A DNA stretch of 32,443 bases from Nitrososphaerota archaeon. GTDB taxonomy: Archaea > Thermoproteota > Nitrososphaeria > Nitrososphaerales > Gagatemarchaeaceae. Below the pieces are notes generated by a model, which was not told the DNA's origin, searched no databases, and was given only the letters and a program-made list of their open reading frames with translations. The position numbers and the translations under genes were made by a program. Positions 9,805 through 19,004 of the stretch are shown here, piece after piece (within the stretch, counting starts at the first letter, position 1; each line of letters begins with the position of its first letter). Where the stretch lies: NCBI GenBank assembly GCA_027886825.1, contig JAPCJS010000006.1, positions 1-32,443 on the forward strand, in the 5' to 3' direction.

Positions 9805-10506
9805 CTATGGCAGAGCTGCGCCGGTCAGAAGGAGCATGTTTTCGACTAGCTCCCCGGGCTTCGAGATCATGGGCCAGTGGCCCGACTCGATGACCTTTGT
9901 GGGGCCATCCAGCTTCCTCTTCAGGATCTGCTCCACGTCGTCACCGCCACCGGTGCAGAGGATGTAGGCCTTCTTCGCCGAGTGCCATTTCTCGGACAGG
10001 GTCACCGGGTCGCCGGCATATCTCATGAGCCAGGGCGTGACCTTGGACAGCATCCACTCCCGGTCTGCGCCCTGGACGTCCTTTCCGATGCTCCCAAGAA
10101 TGGATTCGGTGAGGGGGATCCTCCATCCGTCCTCCAGCGTCGGCCAGCCTTCTCGGCTGAAATCCCCCTGTGGCGTCCGGACGTCCTCGGGTATGAAAGC
10201 GTCCAGGAATAGGACGAGGCCCACCCTCTTCTCGTCGGCCCTGTCGGCCACCGCGGCCACGACCTTCCCTGCGAAGCTGTGACCGACCAGCACGACGTCC
10301 TCGAGGTCGTTGTACTTTATGGTGTTCAGGACGTCCTGAATCGCGGTCTCGAGGCCGATGTCCTGGGAGGCGAGGTGGACCCTCTCTCCCATCCCCGTCA
10401 GGGTGACGGCATGGACCTCGTGTCCTTTCTGCTCGAGCAGTGGAGTGACCTTCTTCCAGGCCCACCCACCCAACCAGGCGCCTGGGACGAGGACGAACGT
10501 TGCCAC
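9805..10506 (-). CDS. alpha/beta fold hydrolase
   Basis: FVLVPGAWLGGWAWKKVTPLLEQKGHEVHAVTLTGMGER...DVVLVGHSFAGKV (GHSFAG nucleophile elbow); C-terminal ESGHWPMISKP. Confidence 0.93.
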   Translation of the reverse strand: MATFVLVPGAWLGGWAWKKVTPLLEQKGHEVHAVTLTGMGERVHLASQDIGLETAIQDVLNTIKYNDLEDVVLVGHSFAGKVVAAVADRADEKRVGLVLFLDAFIPEDVRTPQGDFSREGWPTLEDGWRIPLTESILGSIGKDVQGADREWMLSKVTPWLMRYAGDPVTLSEKWHSAKKAYILCTGGGDDVEQILKRKLDGPTKVIESGHWPMISKPGELVENMLLLTGAALP

Positions 10507-10792
10507 ATCTATCTCCCGAGATCAATTGGGCTCTGTTTGGTATTTTAGAGTGTCCCCGACCTGCTTGTGATTGGGATCCGGGCGACCGTGTTCCTACGGC
10601 GTCAGAGGCTGCGCCAGGAGATCGTTTTCGAGCCCAAGCTCCCAATTAGAGCAGCTCGGCTCCTTGCCAAGGACAGGCTGAGATCGCCATCGGCCCCAAC
10701 CCCGGGACAGGTAAGCTTTACGTAGTTAGTTGTACTTTACTACCTGCATTAAATACCAGCTGATGATTCAGCACTTTCTGAGATAGAAATCA

Positions 10793-11767
10793 ATGTCTCC
10801 AATCGAAGTTCAGATAACAGACGCCGTCTCCATGCTCGAAGAGAGCGTGGTCACGATCGGAAGCATCCGTCTGGCCAGGGACTTCCGCTACGGGACGGTT
10901 CCGCTAGAGGGTCAGGGTACTGGAGTGGTCGTGGACGAAAAGAAGGGATACATCGTCACCAACAACCACGTAGTCGACGGCGCGGAGAGGGTTCAGGTTA
11001 CACTCAGAGACGGCCGCACCTTTAGCGGCGAGGTCGTCGGAGCGGACCGCCCAACGGACGTCGCGCTGGTGCGTGTGGAGGCGTCCCAGCTGAAGGCCGC
11101 GAAGCTGGGTGACTCTGAGAACCTGAGGGTAGGGCAGATCGTCCTTGCCATCGGCAACGCCCTGGGTCTGCCAGGCGCCCCAACCGTCTCGATGGGTGTG
11201 ATCAGCGCGATCGGGCGCCCGCTGCCCGGCGCAGACTTTCTGCACGAGGGCATGATCCAGACAGACGCGAGCATCAATCCGGGAAACAGCGGCGGTCCCC
11301 TGGTAGATCTTGAGGGGAACGTCATCGGCATCAACAGCTCGATGATAGCCTTCGCCCAGGGAGTTGGCTTCTCCATACCGATCCACACGGTGAAACAGGT
11401 AGTCGGCCAGATCCTCCAGAACGGGAGGGTGATCAGGCCGTGGCTCGGGATATCGGGATTGGACCTGACGCCCCAGATCGCCAAGCGCTATGGCATGCCC
11501 GTGGAGTCGGGCGTGCTCGTTGCCGAGGTGACGGAGGAAGGCGCTGCCTTCGAGGCGGGCCTGAGAGAGGGCGACATACTGGTACAGGTGAACGAGTCCA
11601 AGGTCGATGGCATGAAGGACCTGGTCAGGGCACTCTCCAAGGAGACCATAGGTGGCGTCGCAAAGCTCGTCGTCATCAGGGTGGGCAGCAAGGTCGAGAC
11701 CTCGGTACGGCTCGTAGAGGCGCCTGCTGAGGAATCGAGGCCCAGGATCAGGAGCAGGGTGAGATAG
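10793..11767 (+). CDS. HtrA/Deg-family trypsin-like serine protease with PDZ domain, no evident signal peptide
   Basis: YIVTNNHVV (His), TDVALV (Asp), INPGNSGGPL (Ser); PDZ-like GVLVAEVTEEGAAFEAGLREGDILVQVN. Confidence 0.95.
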   Translation: MSPIEVQITDAVSMLEESVVTIGSIRLARDFRYGTVPLEGQGTGVVVDEKKGYIVTNNHVVDGAERVQVTLRDGRTFSGEVVGADRPTDVALVRVEASQLKAAKLGDSENLRVGQIVLAIGNALGLPGAPTVSMGVISAIGRPLPGADFLHEGMIQTDASINPGNSGGPLVDLEGNVIGINSSMIAFAQGVGFSIPIHTVKQVVGQILQNGRVIRPWLGISGLDLTPQIAKRYGMPVESGVLVAEVTEEGAAFEAGLREGDILVQVNESKVDGMKDLVRALSKETIGGVAKLVVIRVGSKVETSVRLVEAPAEESRPRIRSRVR

Positions 11768-11770
11768 GCG

Positions 11771-12877
11771 ATGGTGAGCATCTTCGGGGTCGACGTCCCC
11801 ACTCTCCTCAGCCTCCTCTCGTTCGGCCTGATCTTCTTCCTGGTGTTCTACGGCCCGCGCATCCAGTCCTTCACAACGCTCGGAAGCATCGTGAAGTCTC
11901 TAGCAAAGCTGGAGACCATGAAGGGCAGCGCGAGGGCGACCGTGGTCGACTACATCAAGACGACCGGAAAGGCTGGTGATGGTGGAGACTTCCCCAACCG
12001 CGTCGACGATATCATCAACTACGTCACCATCATGCCCGTTGACATAGACCCGAGCGGCGTCATCCGCAAGATCGAGCACCTCGCGAACACCAGCGACGAG
12101 AGGATCAGGAGGGAGATAGCACGCCTCATGAAGGGAGCGGACCCCGTCTCTCTTTCGGTCGCACAGAACCTGGTTGAGATCGCCGGCGGCCTCAACATGA
12201 TGCACAAGGTAATCAGGCACTACTACCTCATGGGAAGAAAGACGCACTCCTACGCGACGCTGCTCCAGCTCCAGATGAGCCTGCCGCAGGTCATGGAGCA
12301 GGCCGAGGAGCTCCTCAAGGCGACGGACTCGATCAAGAGCGGCAAGCCCATCGGAGACGGCGTCGGGCCCCTGGTGGCATCGAAGTTCATCGGAGACGCA
12401 CCGCAGGAGGGCATCGCCAAGGACACCATACTCGCAAGGACGACGGTCAAGGGCCGACAGCTCTACGTGATAAAGGCCGAGGGCCCGATGGGCTACGTCG
12501 GGCAGCCCGGAGTGGCTATCCGGAAGGTCGTGGAGGAGATGAACACGCCCCTGAAGGCCATAATCATGGTGGATGCGGCGGCCAAGCTTGAAGGCGAAGA
12601 TACCGGCGAGATAGCGGAGGGCGTCGGAGCAGCGATAGGGGGCATCGGCGTCGAGAAGTTCCAGATCGAGGAGGTCGCGGCAAGGCACGGGATACCCCTG
12701 TATGCGGTCCTGGTCAAGGAGGGGGACGAGGACGTCATGTCAACCATGAAGAAGGAGATAGCCGACGGTGCGGACAGGGCTGCCGAGGCGGTGACGAGGA
12801 CCATCGAGGAGAACTCGGATGAGGGTGACGTCATCCTCCTTGCAGGCATAGGCAACACTCTCGGGGTCGGTCAGTGA
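11771..12877 (+). CDS. DUF1512 family archaeal membrane-anchored protein
   Basis: N-terminal TM LLSLLSFGLIFFLVFYGPRIQ; ARATVVDYIKTTGKAGDGGDFPNRVDDIINYVTIMPVDIDPSGVIRKIEHL; 3-nt gap from the HtrA stop. Confidence 0.88.
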   Translation: MVSIFGVDVPTLLSLLSFGLIFFLVFYGPRIQSFTTLGSIVKSLAKLETMKGSARATVVDYIKTTGKAGDGGDFPNRVDDIINYVTIMPVDIDPSGVIRKIEHLANTSDERIRREIARLMKGADPVSLSVAQNLVEIAGGLNMMHKVIRHYYLMGRKTHSYATLLQLQMSLPQVMEQAEELLKATDSIKSGKPIGDGVGPLVASKFIGDAPQEGIAKDTILARTTVKGRQLYVIKAEGPMGYVGQPGVAIRKVVEEMNTPLKAIIMVDAAAKLEGEDTGEIAEGVGAAIGGIGVEKFQIEEVAARHGIPLYAVLVKEGDEDVMSTMKKEIADGADRAAEAVTRTIEENSDEGDVILLAGIGNTLGVGQ

Positions 12878-13054
12878 GCGCCCAGCTCACCGACCACCTC
12901 GTCCCGCACTTTTCCGCTTGACGGTCACGACGCAAAGCCTGAAATCGCCCACAAAAGAAAGGAGGAGAGATGAGGCCACCTGGCTGGCCGCGGCTTATGA
13001 TTGATGAGGATACATATGAATTCTGGATTCATGGATATTATTTTCAGATTCATC

Positions 13055-13075
13055 GCGCTTATATAGAATAAGCGC
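13055..13075. promoter_or_regulatory. inverted repeat overlapping TATA-like element upstream of PEFG-CTERM gene
   Basis: GCGCTTAT-ATAGA-ATAAGCGC, perfect 8-bp arms. Confidence 0.5.
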
Positions 13076-13169
13076 CCAGAAATTTTACTGAAATGAGTTG
13101 CCAGAGAGCAAGCTCAAGAGTTTCAGTAATCCTTGCCGTCAGAGTCTCACCTGAGGGTGACGTTCATCC

Positions 13170-13949
13170 ATGACGACCAGCAAGCGCTTGTTGCCGACGT
13201 CTTTCGCGGTCCTCTTGCTCTTTCTTCTTACGTCCACGTCCGCAATCGGCATTGCCGCCGCCGTCACGATCTCTCCCAACGCCGTGCCGATCGACCCTGT
13301 GACGACCCTCTACTTCAGAACTGACCCCGCGGCCATTGTGAAGCCTCACACCCTGAGCACGACTCCCGGGACGGTCCCGGTCGCCGAGACATTCGACCCG
13401 GTCAACGGGATGACCTCAAACGGACAGCCGATAAGTTTCGCCTCCGGCCTGATGAACGGAGCAACGGTAACGAGCGCAAATTTTGTCGTGAATCTGGCTA
13501 ACAACGGCAACGCGGAGACGCTGAATCTAGTCGTCAGCATCTCGAAGAACGGGGTGACGCTCAAGGAAGTAACGATGACAGGTATCACGATACCTGGAGC
13601 CGGAACCAACAAGCAGTTCACCGTCAACATCCCGATGGTCAACACCGCATACAATGCGGGTGACACGCTCGATTGCACCGTAAGAATCACGGGCGTCTTC
13701 GACAACTTCAAGGGCGCTGCCACGACCGCTGATACCATCCAGCTGATCTACAACGGCAACTCTGCCGCCAGGGGTGCAGCCAACAACAGCCAGTGTCAGA
13801 TCAACGCAGACGCGGGGATCGCTGTCCCAGAGTTCGGGACCTCTGCGATGCTCGTTGCGTCCTTTGGACTGGTCGCGGTGCTCGCCCTGAGGCTGATTGT
13901 GCAGCGTGGCTCAGCCGGTCGCACCATCACCCGCCACGTCGTTCCCTGA
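13170..13949 (+). CDS. secreted surface protein with PEFG-CTERM-like C-terminal sorting signal
   Basis: Signal peptide RLLPTSFAVLLLFLLTSTSAIGIAAA; C-terminus VPEFGTSAMLVASFGLVAVLALRLIVQRGSAGR (PEFG + TM + basic). Confidence 0.8.
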   Translation: MTTSKRLLPTSFAVLLLFLLTSTSAIGIAAAVTISPNAVPIDPVTTLYFRTDPAAIVKPHTLSTTPGTVPVAETFDPVNGMTSNGQPISFASGLMNGATVTSANFVVNLANNGNAETLNLVVSISKNGVTLKEVTMTGITIPGAGTNKQFTVNIPMVNTAYNAGDTLDCTVRITGVFDNFKGAATTADTIQLIYNGNSAARGAANNSQCQINADAGIAVPEFGTSAMLVASFGLVAVLALRLIVQRGSAGRTITRHVVP

Positions 13950-14001
13950 ATAGGTGTACTAGCAGAGCTACTCCGGGAACGACTCGCGTTAGCAGCCGTA
14001 G

Positions 14002-14083
14002 GATCTCTATCGGATCCAGAATGACAAGCTCGCTGAGCACTGGGAGACGATAGGATCGATTCCCCCTCGCGCCGAGAGGAAGA
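14002..14083 (+). pseudogene. C-terminal fragment of SnoaL-like/NTF2-fold protein
   Basis: Reads DLYRIQNDKLAEHWETIGSIPPRAERKNSN, resembling the C-terminus of SnoaL-like proteins; in-frame TAG codons lie just upstream. Confidence 0.6.
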
Positions 14084-14133
14084 ACTCGAACGTAAGGTTC
14101 GGATTCACGCCTCAGCAGGGATCAAACGATTCG

Positions 14134-14574
14134 TCAGACCTTGGAGCCCAGGGCTTGCAAGACTTCCATGTGGTCGCTCCGGAACTCCGGGGGAAGCTTT
14201 CCCCTGTCGAAGTACTCCGCTCTCTCGACATCCTGGGACAGGCTTCCTATGCCGTCTATGGAGACGTCATAGACAAAACAGATGTCCCAGTGCTTGTCGC
14301 CATATGACTGGACGTCGAGCAATCTGACGTTCTTTGAGTCTGCTCCCAGCTGCTCTCTCACTACTCGCTTTATGGCTGATTCAGGATGTTCCCCGAAATT
14401 GATGATGGCGGAGGGAAACACCCACTTTCCCGCCGTGAATTCCGGGCGGATCTTCTTTATGAGGAGTAGCTCGTTTCCCCTCTTTATTATCGCAAACGCC
14501 GAGATGTGAGCCACCTCCTCGGACTGCTGTCCCTGGACCTGAGGAGTCAGCCTCGCCGTCTTTTGAGTGCTCAT
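14134..14574 (-). CDS. NUDIX-fold protein with degenerate Nudix box
   Basis: FAIIKRGNELLLIKKIRPEFTAGKWVFPSAIINFGEHPESAIKRVVREQLGAD; ATG at 14574. Confidence 0.8.
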   Translation of the reverse strand: MSTQKTARLTPQVQGQQSEEVAHISAFAIIKRGNELLLIKKIRPEFTAGKWVFPSAIINFGEHPESAIKRVVREQLGADSKNVRLLDVQSYGDKHWDICFVYDVSIDGIGSLSQDVERAEYFDRGKLPPEFRSDHMEVLQALGSKV

Positions 14575-14892
14575 GACTACCCGCGGCTCTGCTGCAGAAT
14601 ATAAGCGCGAGCAAAAGCAGTTCAAGAAAGAAAGCCAACGTTGTGATTCGATTCTTGCTGCTTAATGACCTCTCCGCAGCAGTTCTAGTGAACTCGCTCG
14701 TCCAATTCCTCGAGAGCGCGCCCTTGGTAAGAACTGAGGTCAAATAACCGTCTACCCCGCTCCGCACGTCGGACGGCGGCGCGTCCGCCTGGTCGGGTCT
14801 ACCCTGTTTGGTTATGCTCCCCCTGTTTGTTGTGGATTACGGGCGCGCACTGCCCGCCTCCAATATATCATTCCGGGGACAGAACGAAGGCC

Positions 14893-16314
14893 ATGACAAC
14901 ACAGAAGCAAGGAATTCAGATTGACGGTGCGCAGAAGGCCACCCTGAACACCGAGCCGCTCCGCAGCGACTTTCGCGGACCGATAGTGACCCCGGGGAGT
15001 GCCGAGTACGACGAAACGCGGAAGCTCTACAACGCGATGATCGACAAGAGACCCTCGGTGATCGCCCGGTGCCGGGACGTGGCCGACGTGATCGCCGCAA
15101 TCAGGTTCGGAAAGGAGCAGGGCCTTGACATTGCGATAAGGGGAGCCGGTCACAACGGGGGAGGCCTGGGGAGCGTCGACAACGGCCTGATGATCGACCT
15201 CTCGCTGATGCGGGGTGTCAGGGTCGATCCCAGCGCCCGCACGGCTCAGGTTGAGGGAGGCTGCCAGCTTGGAGACCTCGACCATGCTTCTCACGCATTC
15301 GGACTTGCAACGCCGGCCGGCATCATCTCGACGACGGGCGTCGGTGGTCTGACCCTGGGCGGGGGAATCGGACACCTCACGCGCAAGTACGGGTTGACCA
15401 TAGACAACCTGATCTCGGTCGACATGGTCCTGGCAGACGGTAGTTTCGTTACTGCCGATGCCGACCACAACAAGGACCTGTTCTGGTGCGTGCGGGGAGG
15501 AGGAGGCAATTTTGGCGTGGTCACCTCCTTCACGTTCCGACTCCATCCGGTATCCTCCGTCTTTGCGGGTCCGACCTTCTGGCCCATCGAGCAGGCGGCC
15601 GAGGTCCTGAAGTGGTATAGGGAGTTCATGCCCGAGGCTCCAGAGGAGTTGAATGGGTTCTTCGCCTTCCTGACGGTGCCACCCGTCGCCCCCTTTCCTG
15701 AGGAGCTGCGGATGAAGAAGGTGGCGGCGGTTGTCTGGTGCTCCCAGGGTTCGGCCGAGGAGACCGAGAAGATGCTCGCCCCGGTCCACAAGGTCGGCAA
15801 ACCAGCGATGCACGGGGTACAGAAGATGGCGTACCCTGCTGTCCAGAGCATGTTCGACGGGTTGTATCCACCAGGCCATCAGTGGTACTGGCGGGCCGAC
15901 TTTGTCAGGGAGATCAGTGATGAAGCGGTCGAGAAACACGTAGCGAACGCAAACAGGCTACCGACCCCGTCATCGACGATGCATCTCTACCCGATCGACG
16001 GTGCCGCATCAAGGGTGGGCAAGAACGAGACGCCTTGGGCCTACAGGGACGGGAAGTGGGCCGAGGTCATCGTCGGCGTCGACCCTGACCCCGCGAACGC
16101 CAAAGCGATCAAGGACTGGACTGTGTCGTACTGGGAGGACCTTCATCCGTACTCGATGGGCGGGGCCTACGTGAACTTCATGATGGATGAGGGTCAGGAG
16201 AGGGTCAAGGCAACGTACCGGGAGAACTATGAGCGGCTCGTGACAAACAAGCGGAGATATGACCCGACAAATCTGTTCCACATAAACCAGAACATAAGGC
16301 CTGTAACGATATAG
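14893..16314 (+). CDS. FAD-binding oxidoreductase (FAD_binding_4/BBE type)
   Basis: SVIARCRDVADVIAAIRFGKEQGLDIAIRGAGHNGGGLGSVDNGLMIDLSLM; GGLTLGGGIGHLTRKYG; BBE end YDPTNLFHINQNIRP. Confidence 0.95.
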   Translation: MTTQKQGIQIDGAQKATLNTEPLRSDFRGPIVTPGSAEYDETRKLYNAMIDKRPSVIARCRDVADVIAAIRFGKEQGLDIAIRGAGHNGGGLGSVDNGLMIDLSLMRGVRVDPSARTAQVEGGCQLGDLDHASHAFGLATPAGIISTTGVGGLTLGGGIGHLTRKYGLTIDNLISVDMVLADGSFVTADADHNKDLFWCVRGGGGNFGVVTSFTFRLHPVSSVFAGPTFWPIEQAAEVLKWYREFMPEAPEELNGFFAFLTVPPVAPFPEELRMKKVAAVVWCSQGSAEETEKMLAPVHKVGKPAMHGVQKMAYPAVQSMFDGLYPPGHQWYWRADFVREISDEAVEKHVANANRLPTPSSTMHLYPIDGAASRVGKNETPWAYRDGKWAEVIVGVDPDPANAKAIKDWTVSYWEDLHPYSMGGAYVNFMMDEGQERVKATYRENYERLVTNKRRYDPTNLFHINQNIRPVTI

Positions 16315-16703
16315 CAAGGAGACGTCAGGTCGATGGTTGAAAGCGGGTGGGTGCGTGCCGCTCGGTTGCCCGAAGGAAGTGCGTTCATGAAAGTGCTACG
16401 TCAGATTGGATGGCCCAATCGGCACCGTTCCAAGGCTACCGGGATCTGCGCGTGCGCCAGCCAATCCAACCCATGTAAGCTGCGGGCCCGCTGAGCGGTC
16501 CTGGGTGAATCATTGGGCAAGTGCGTGATGGGCAAACTGAAGGTGCATCTTTAGCCAATATGAGAAAGAGGGTCTGGAACATTCAGTGGCTGAAACCACC
16601 GGAGTCTTGAGCGAGTGGTGGTTCCGAATTCCATGTCGCTATGTCCCCGTCCGGCCAACCATTGACTCTTATCGTGATCCGGGTTGGCGTAGTCGAGGCG
16701 TTG

Positions 16704-17096
16704 TCAATGAATCCTGGTGATTCCTTCTATGCCGTCGAAATCCGAGTCGAATGATGCGATTTCCTTGATTCGCATGTCGTACATTATTCTTACCGAGACT
16801 GAGTCGGCGAATGACAGCCTCGCTCCATGTTTCACGTACGTTTGTAGCGACCGCTCCATCAACCTCTTGTTCAGGTGGATGGTCTTCACGGTAGGGTCGT
16901 GAACCAGATTCTCGAAGACCTCCCTCCCGGCCCTTTCCCCAAGCCGAGCCCCAACACCTGTGACACTCTCTGACACGACCAGGTCTGAGATTACCTTCTC
17001 GCTATGCAGTTCAGGAGCCACCTGTACCGCGGTCTTGTGGAACTGGTCATCTGTGTCCGCCAGTGCAATGATCAAGGAAGAATCCAGGAAAATCAG
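16704..17096 (-). CDS. PIN-domain (VapC-type) ribonuclease toxin; start codon uncertain (non-ATG/GTG/TTG)
   Basis: IFLDSSLIIALADTDDQFHKTA...VISDLVVSESVTG...ARLSFADSVSVRIMYDMRIKEIASFDSDFDGIEGI; adjacent AbrB-type gene. Confidence 0.82.
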   Translation of the reverse strand: MIFLDSSLIIALADTDDQFHKTAVQVAPELHSEKVISDLVVSESVTGVGARLGERAGREVFENLVHDPTVKTIHLNKRLMERSLQTYVKHGARLSFADSVSVRIMYDMRIKEIASFDSDFDGIEGITRIH

Positions 17097-17344
17097 AATT
17101 CTCCCTTCTGAATTCTCTTCTTCAGAGCAACCGAATTGTCTCTTTCACGACTACTCCCGAGACCTATGATGTTCGCTATGCTCGGTCTCTTCCTGAACTC
17201 CGTGGTCACCCCCTGATCCGAAGCGACCCATATCACTTCATCGCCTTCGGCAACGCCATACTCTTTTCTCAATTCTGACGGGACGACGACCTGGTAGCCT
17301 TTCGATATTCGAGTCCTGATCTCTCTACGTTCGGTCATCAACAC
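17093..17344 (-). CDS. AbrB/MazE/SpoVT-family antitoxin (VapB-type)
   Basis: IRTRISKGYQVVVPSELRKEYGVAEGDEVIWVASDQG; start GTG 17344 or ATG 17338. Confidence 0.88.
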   Translation of the reverse strand: MLMTERREIRTRISKGYQVVVPSELRKEYGVAEGDEVIWVASDQGVTTEFRKRPSIANIIGLGSSRERDNSVALKKRIQKGEF

Positions 17345-17361
17345 TCACGATATCGACATGG

Positions 17362-17388
17362 TTCACAATATTAAAGGATTATTGTGAA
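17362..17388. promoter_or_regulatory. putative autoregulatory operator of the toxin-antitoxin pair
   Basis: TTCACAAT-ATTAAAGGATT-ATTGTGAA, perfect 8-bp arms enclosing an AT-rich TATA-like spacer, 18 nt upstream of 17344. Confidence 0.6.
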
Positions 17389-17528
17389 TTGCTGATACAC
17401 ACAAGGGTATTGGACGCGCGACAGGCATAACACCGTGGCGATCTTAGAAGCCCGCGACGAAAAGGCCGCGATGAGAGCGTCGAAGAAGTTCTCGGAGAAG
17501 GTCGAGCTTCAAACTGCCGGATGGTCCT

Positions 17529-18800
17529 TCATCTCGCCTGGTCGAGGCTGACGCAGGTGTCCCACTTTTCAGACAAGGCAGGAAGGTAGGCCGGAGGCTT
17601 CGGCTCCAACATTCGTAACAGGTTGCCCAGGGTGATGCGGGCCGTGAACTGATTACCGGCCGGCGCATAGTGCGTGACGTCTTGGTCGGGGAAAACCCAG
17701 AACTCCTTTAGGTAATCCGACAGCTTCACTCTTCTCCTGGAAAAGTCTTCTGCATGCGCCTCGATGAGGTCGACGTACCTATCCCCTCTCTTCTTCATGA
17801 AGCGCATGAAGTCTTTGTTGAAGGAATGGCCAGGCCGGCGCATCGCTGACAATCTGGGTTCGTCGCGCGGGTCGATGTAGTCGGCGAGCGCATTCGATGT
17901 ATACGACCCTATGAACAGGATTTGCTTGTTCCGTTCCCTAATGAAATCTTCGGTCTTTTCAACGAGCCTGATCGCTCCGTATATCGCCGAGTCTCTGAAG
18001 AGAAGATTCGCTGTCTCGACGAGCTCCTTTGAATCCCTTATTGTTCTCTTGACTCCGTATTCTTCGGCCAGGTCCTCGATGTCCTTGTAGCTGTCCTCGG
18101 GGGTTCCATTCTCAGCATTGCTCTTGGCGAGCATTATGCGCAGCGTGAAATCCTCCTTGAAGTTCTCGTAGACCCAATCGAGGTTGCAAAAATCGTAGAG
18201 GTCCTTGGGCTCGGGGCACGGGTTTTTGAACTCCCGGAACTCTTTGGTAGCCGGATTCGCCTTGATGTACGGTTGCGGCGGCCAGGTGTGATCGCTCCCC
18301 CAGGATCTCTCATTTACCAGGAACGACCTGAGCCTGATGCTCTGCCAGGGTGCAAGACTTCTGAACGGGTCGTCCCCGTAGATGTTCATTATGATGTATT
18401 TCGCCGGAACTGCCTCCTCTTCCCGCCTCATCCGGAGATACATCTGGTAGACCGACTGCCCTCCTGTGCCGAAGTTCCTTATCGGTTCACCTATTCGGGC
18501 TGCAAGGAGCTCCTGCCACGTCTCTCCATCGTTCACCTGCTCGCAGTTTGTGTAGCTGTTCCCGTACGTGTTTATGCGGCACTTCTGGTCCGCGTTATTG
18601 AGGATCGTTCGCGCCCCGGTTCTTCGTTCGTAGGTATAGGTGCACCACGAGCCGTCCACGCCCTCGCGGCATCGTCTGTCTCGATGGAGATAACCGATGT
18701 CAGGGTCATATTTTGAGAACGGGAATCTCCTTCCCGATAGCCATTCGTCTATCTCACTTCGTTCGTAGACTATGCCCTTGAGGAACTGTTTTGCCTTCAA
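17529..18800 (-). CDS. SGNH/GDSL-like hydrolase
   Basis: INTYGNSYTNCEQVNDGETW (block I), IRNFGTGGQSVYQ (block II), IMNIYGDD, C-terminal DVTHYAPAGNQFTA (D-x-x-H). TTG start. Confidence 0.75.
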   Translation of the reverse strand: MKAKQFLKGIVYERSEIDEWLSGRRFPFSKYDPDIGYLHRDRRCREGVDGSWCTYTYERRTGARTILNNADQKCRINTYGNSYTNCEQVNDGETWQELLAARIGEPIRNFGTGGQSVYQMYLRMRREEEAVPAKYIIMNIYGDDPFRSLAPWQSIRLRSFLVNERSWGSDHTWPPQPYIKANPATKEFREFKNPCPEPKDLYDFCNLDWVYENFKEDFTLRIMLAKSNAENGTPEDSYKDIEDLAEEYGVKRTIRDSKELVETANLLFRDSAIYGAIRLVEKTEDFIRERNKQILFIGSYTSNALADYIDPRDEPRLSAMRRPGHSFNKDFMRFMKKRGDRYVDLIEAHAEDFSRRRVKLSDYLKEFWVFPDQDVTHYAPAGNQFTARITLGNLLRMLEPKPPAYLPALSEKWDTCVSLDQAR

Positions 18801-19004
18801 ATCGTGCGGGTGACGGAGCCCCGAAGATTATTATTTCTTGCGTGAATTGCCCTCCTTATCAGGAGATCGACCTCATGATAAAGGGTAGGCTTTCGCGCCA
18901 GGATCGTCTGTGCATTCTGATGAGCCGACCGCCGCAGACCTCGTCCTCAGTCAGTCGAAAAGCCGATCTTTACGGCTCACTCGTATCCCTTTCGGGGGAG
19001 CTGG

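Noticed and set aside
17434-17550. Short plus-strand peptide AILEARDEKAAMRASKKFSEKVELQTAG as an NTF2-like relic
   Set aside because: Too short and only loosely similar; overlaps the end of the SGNH gene.
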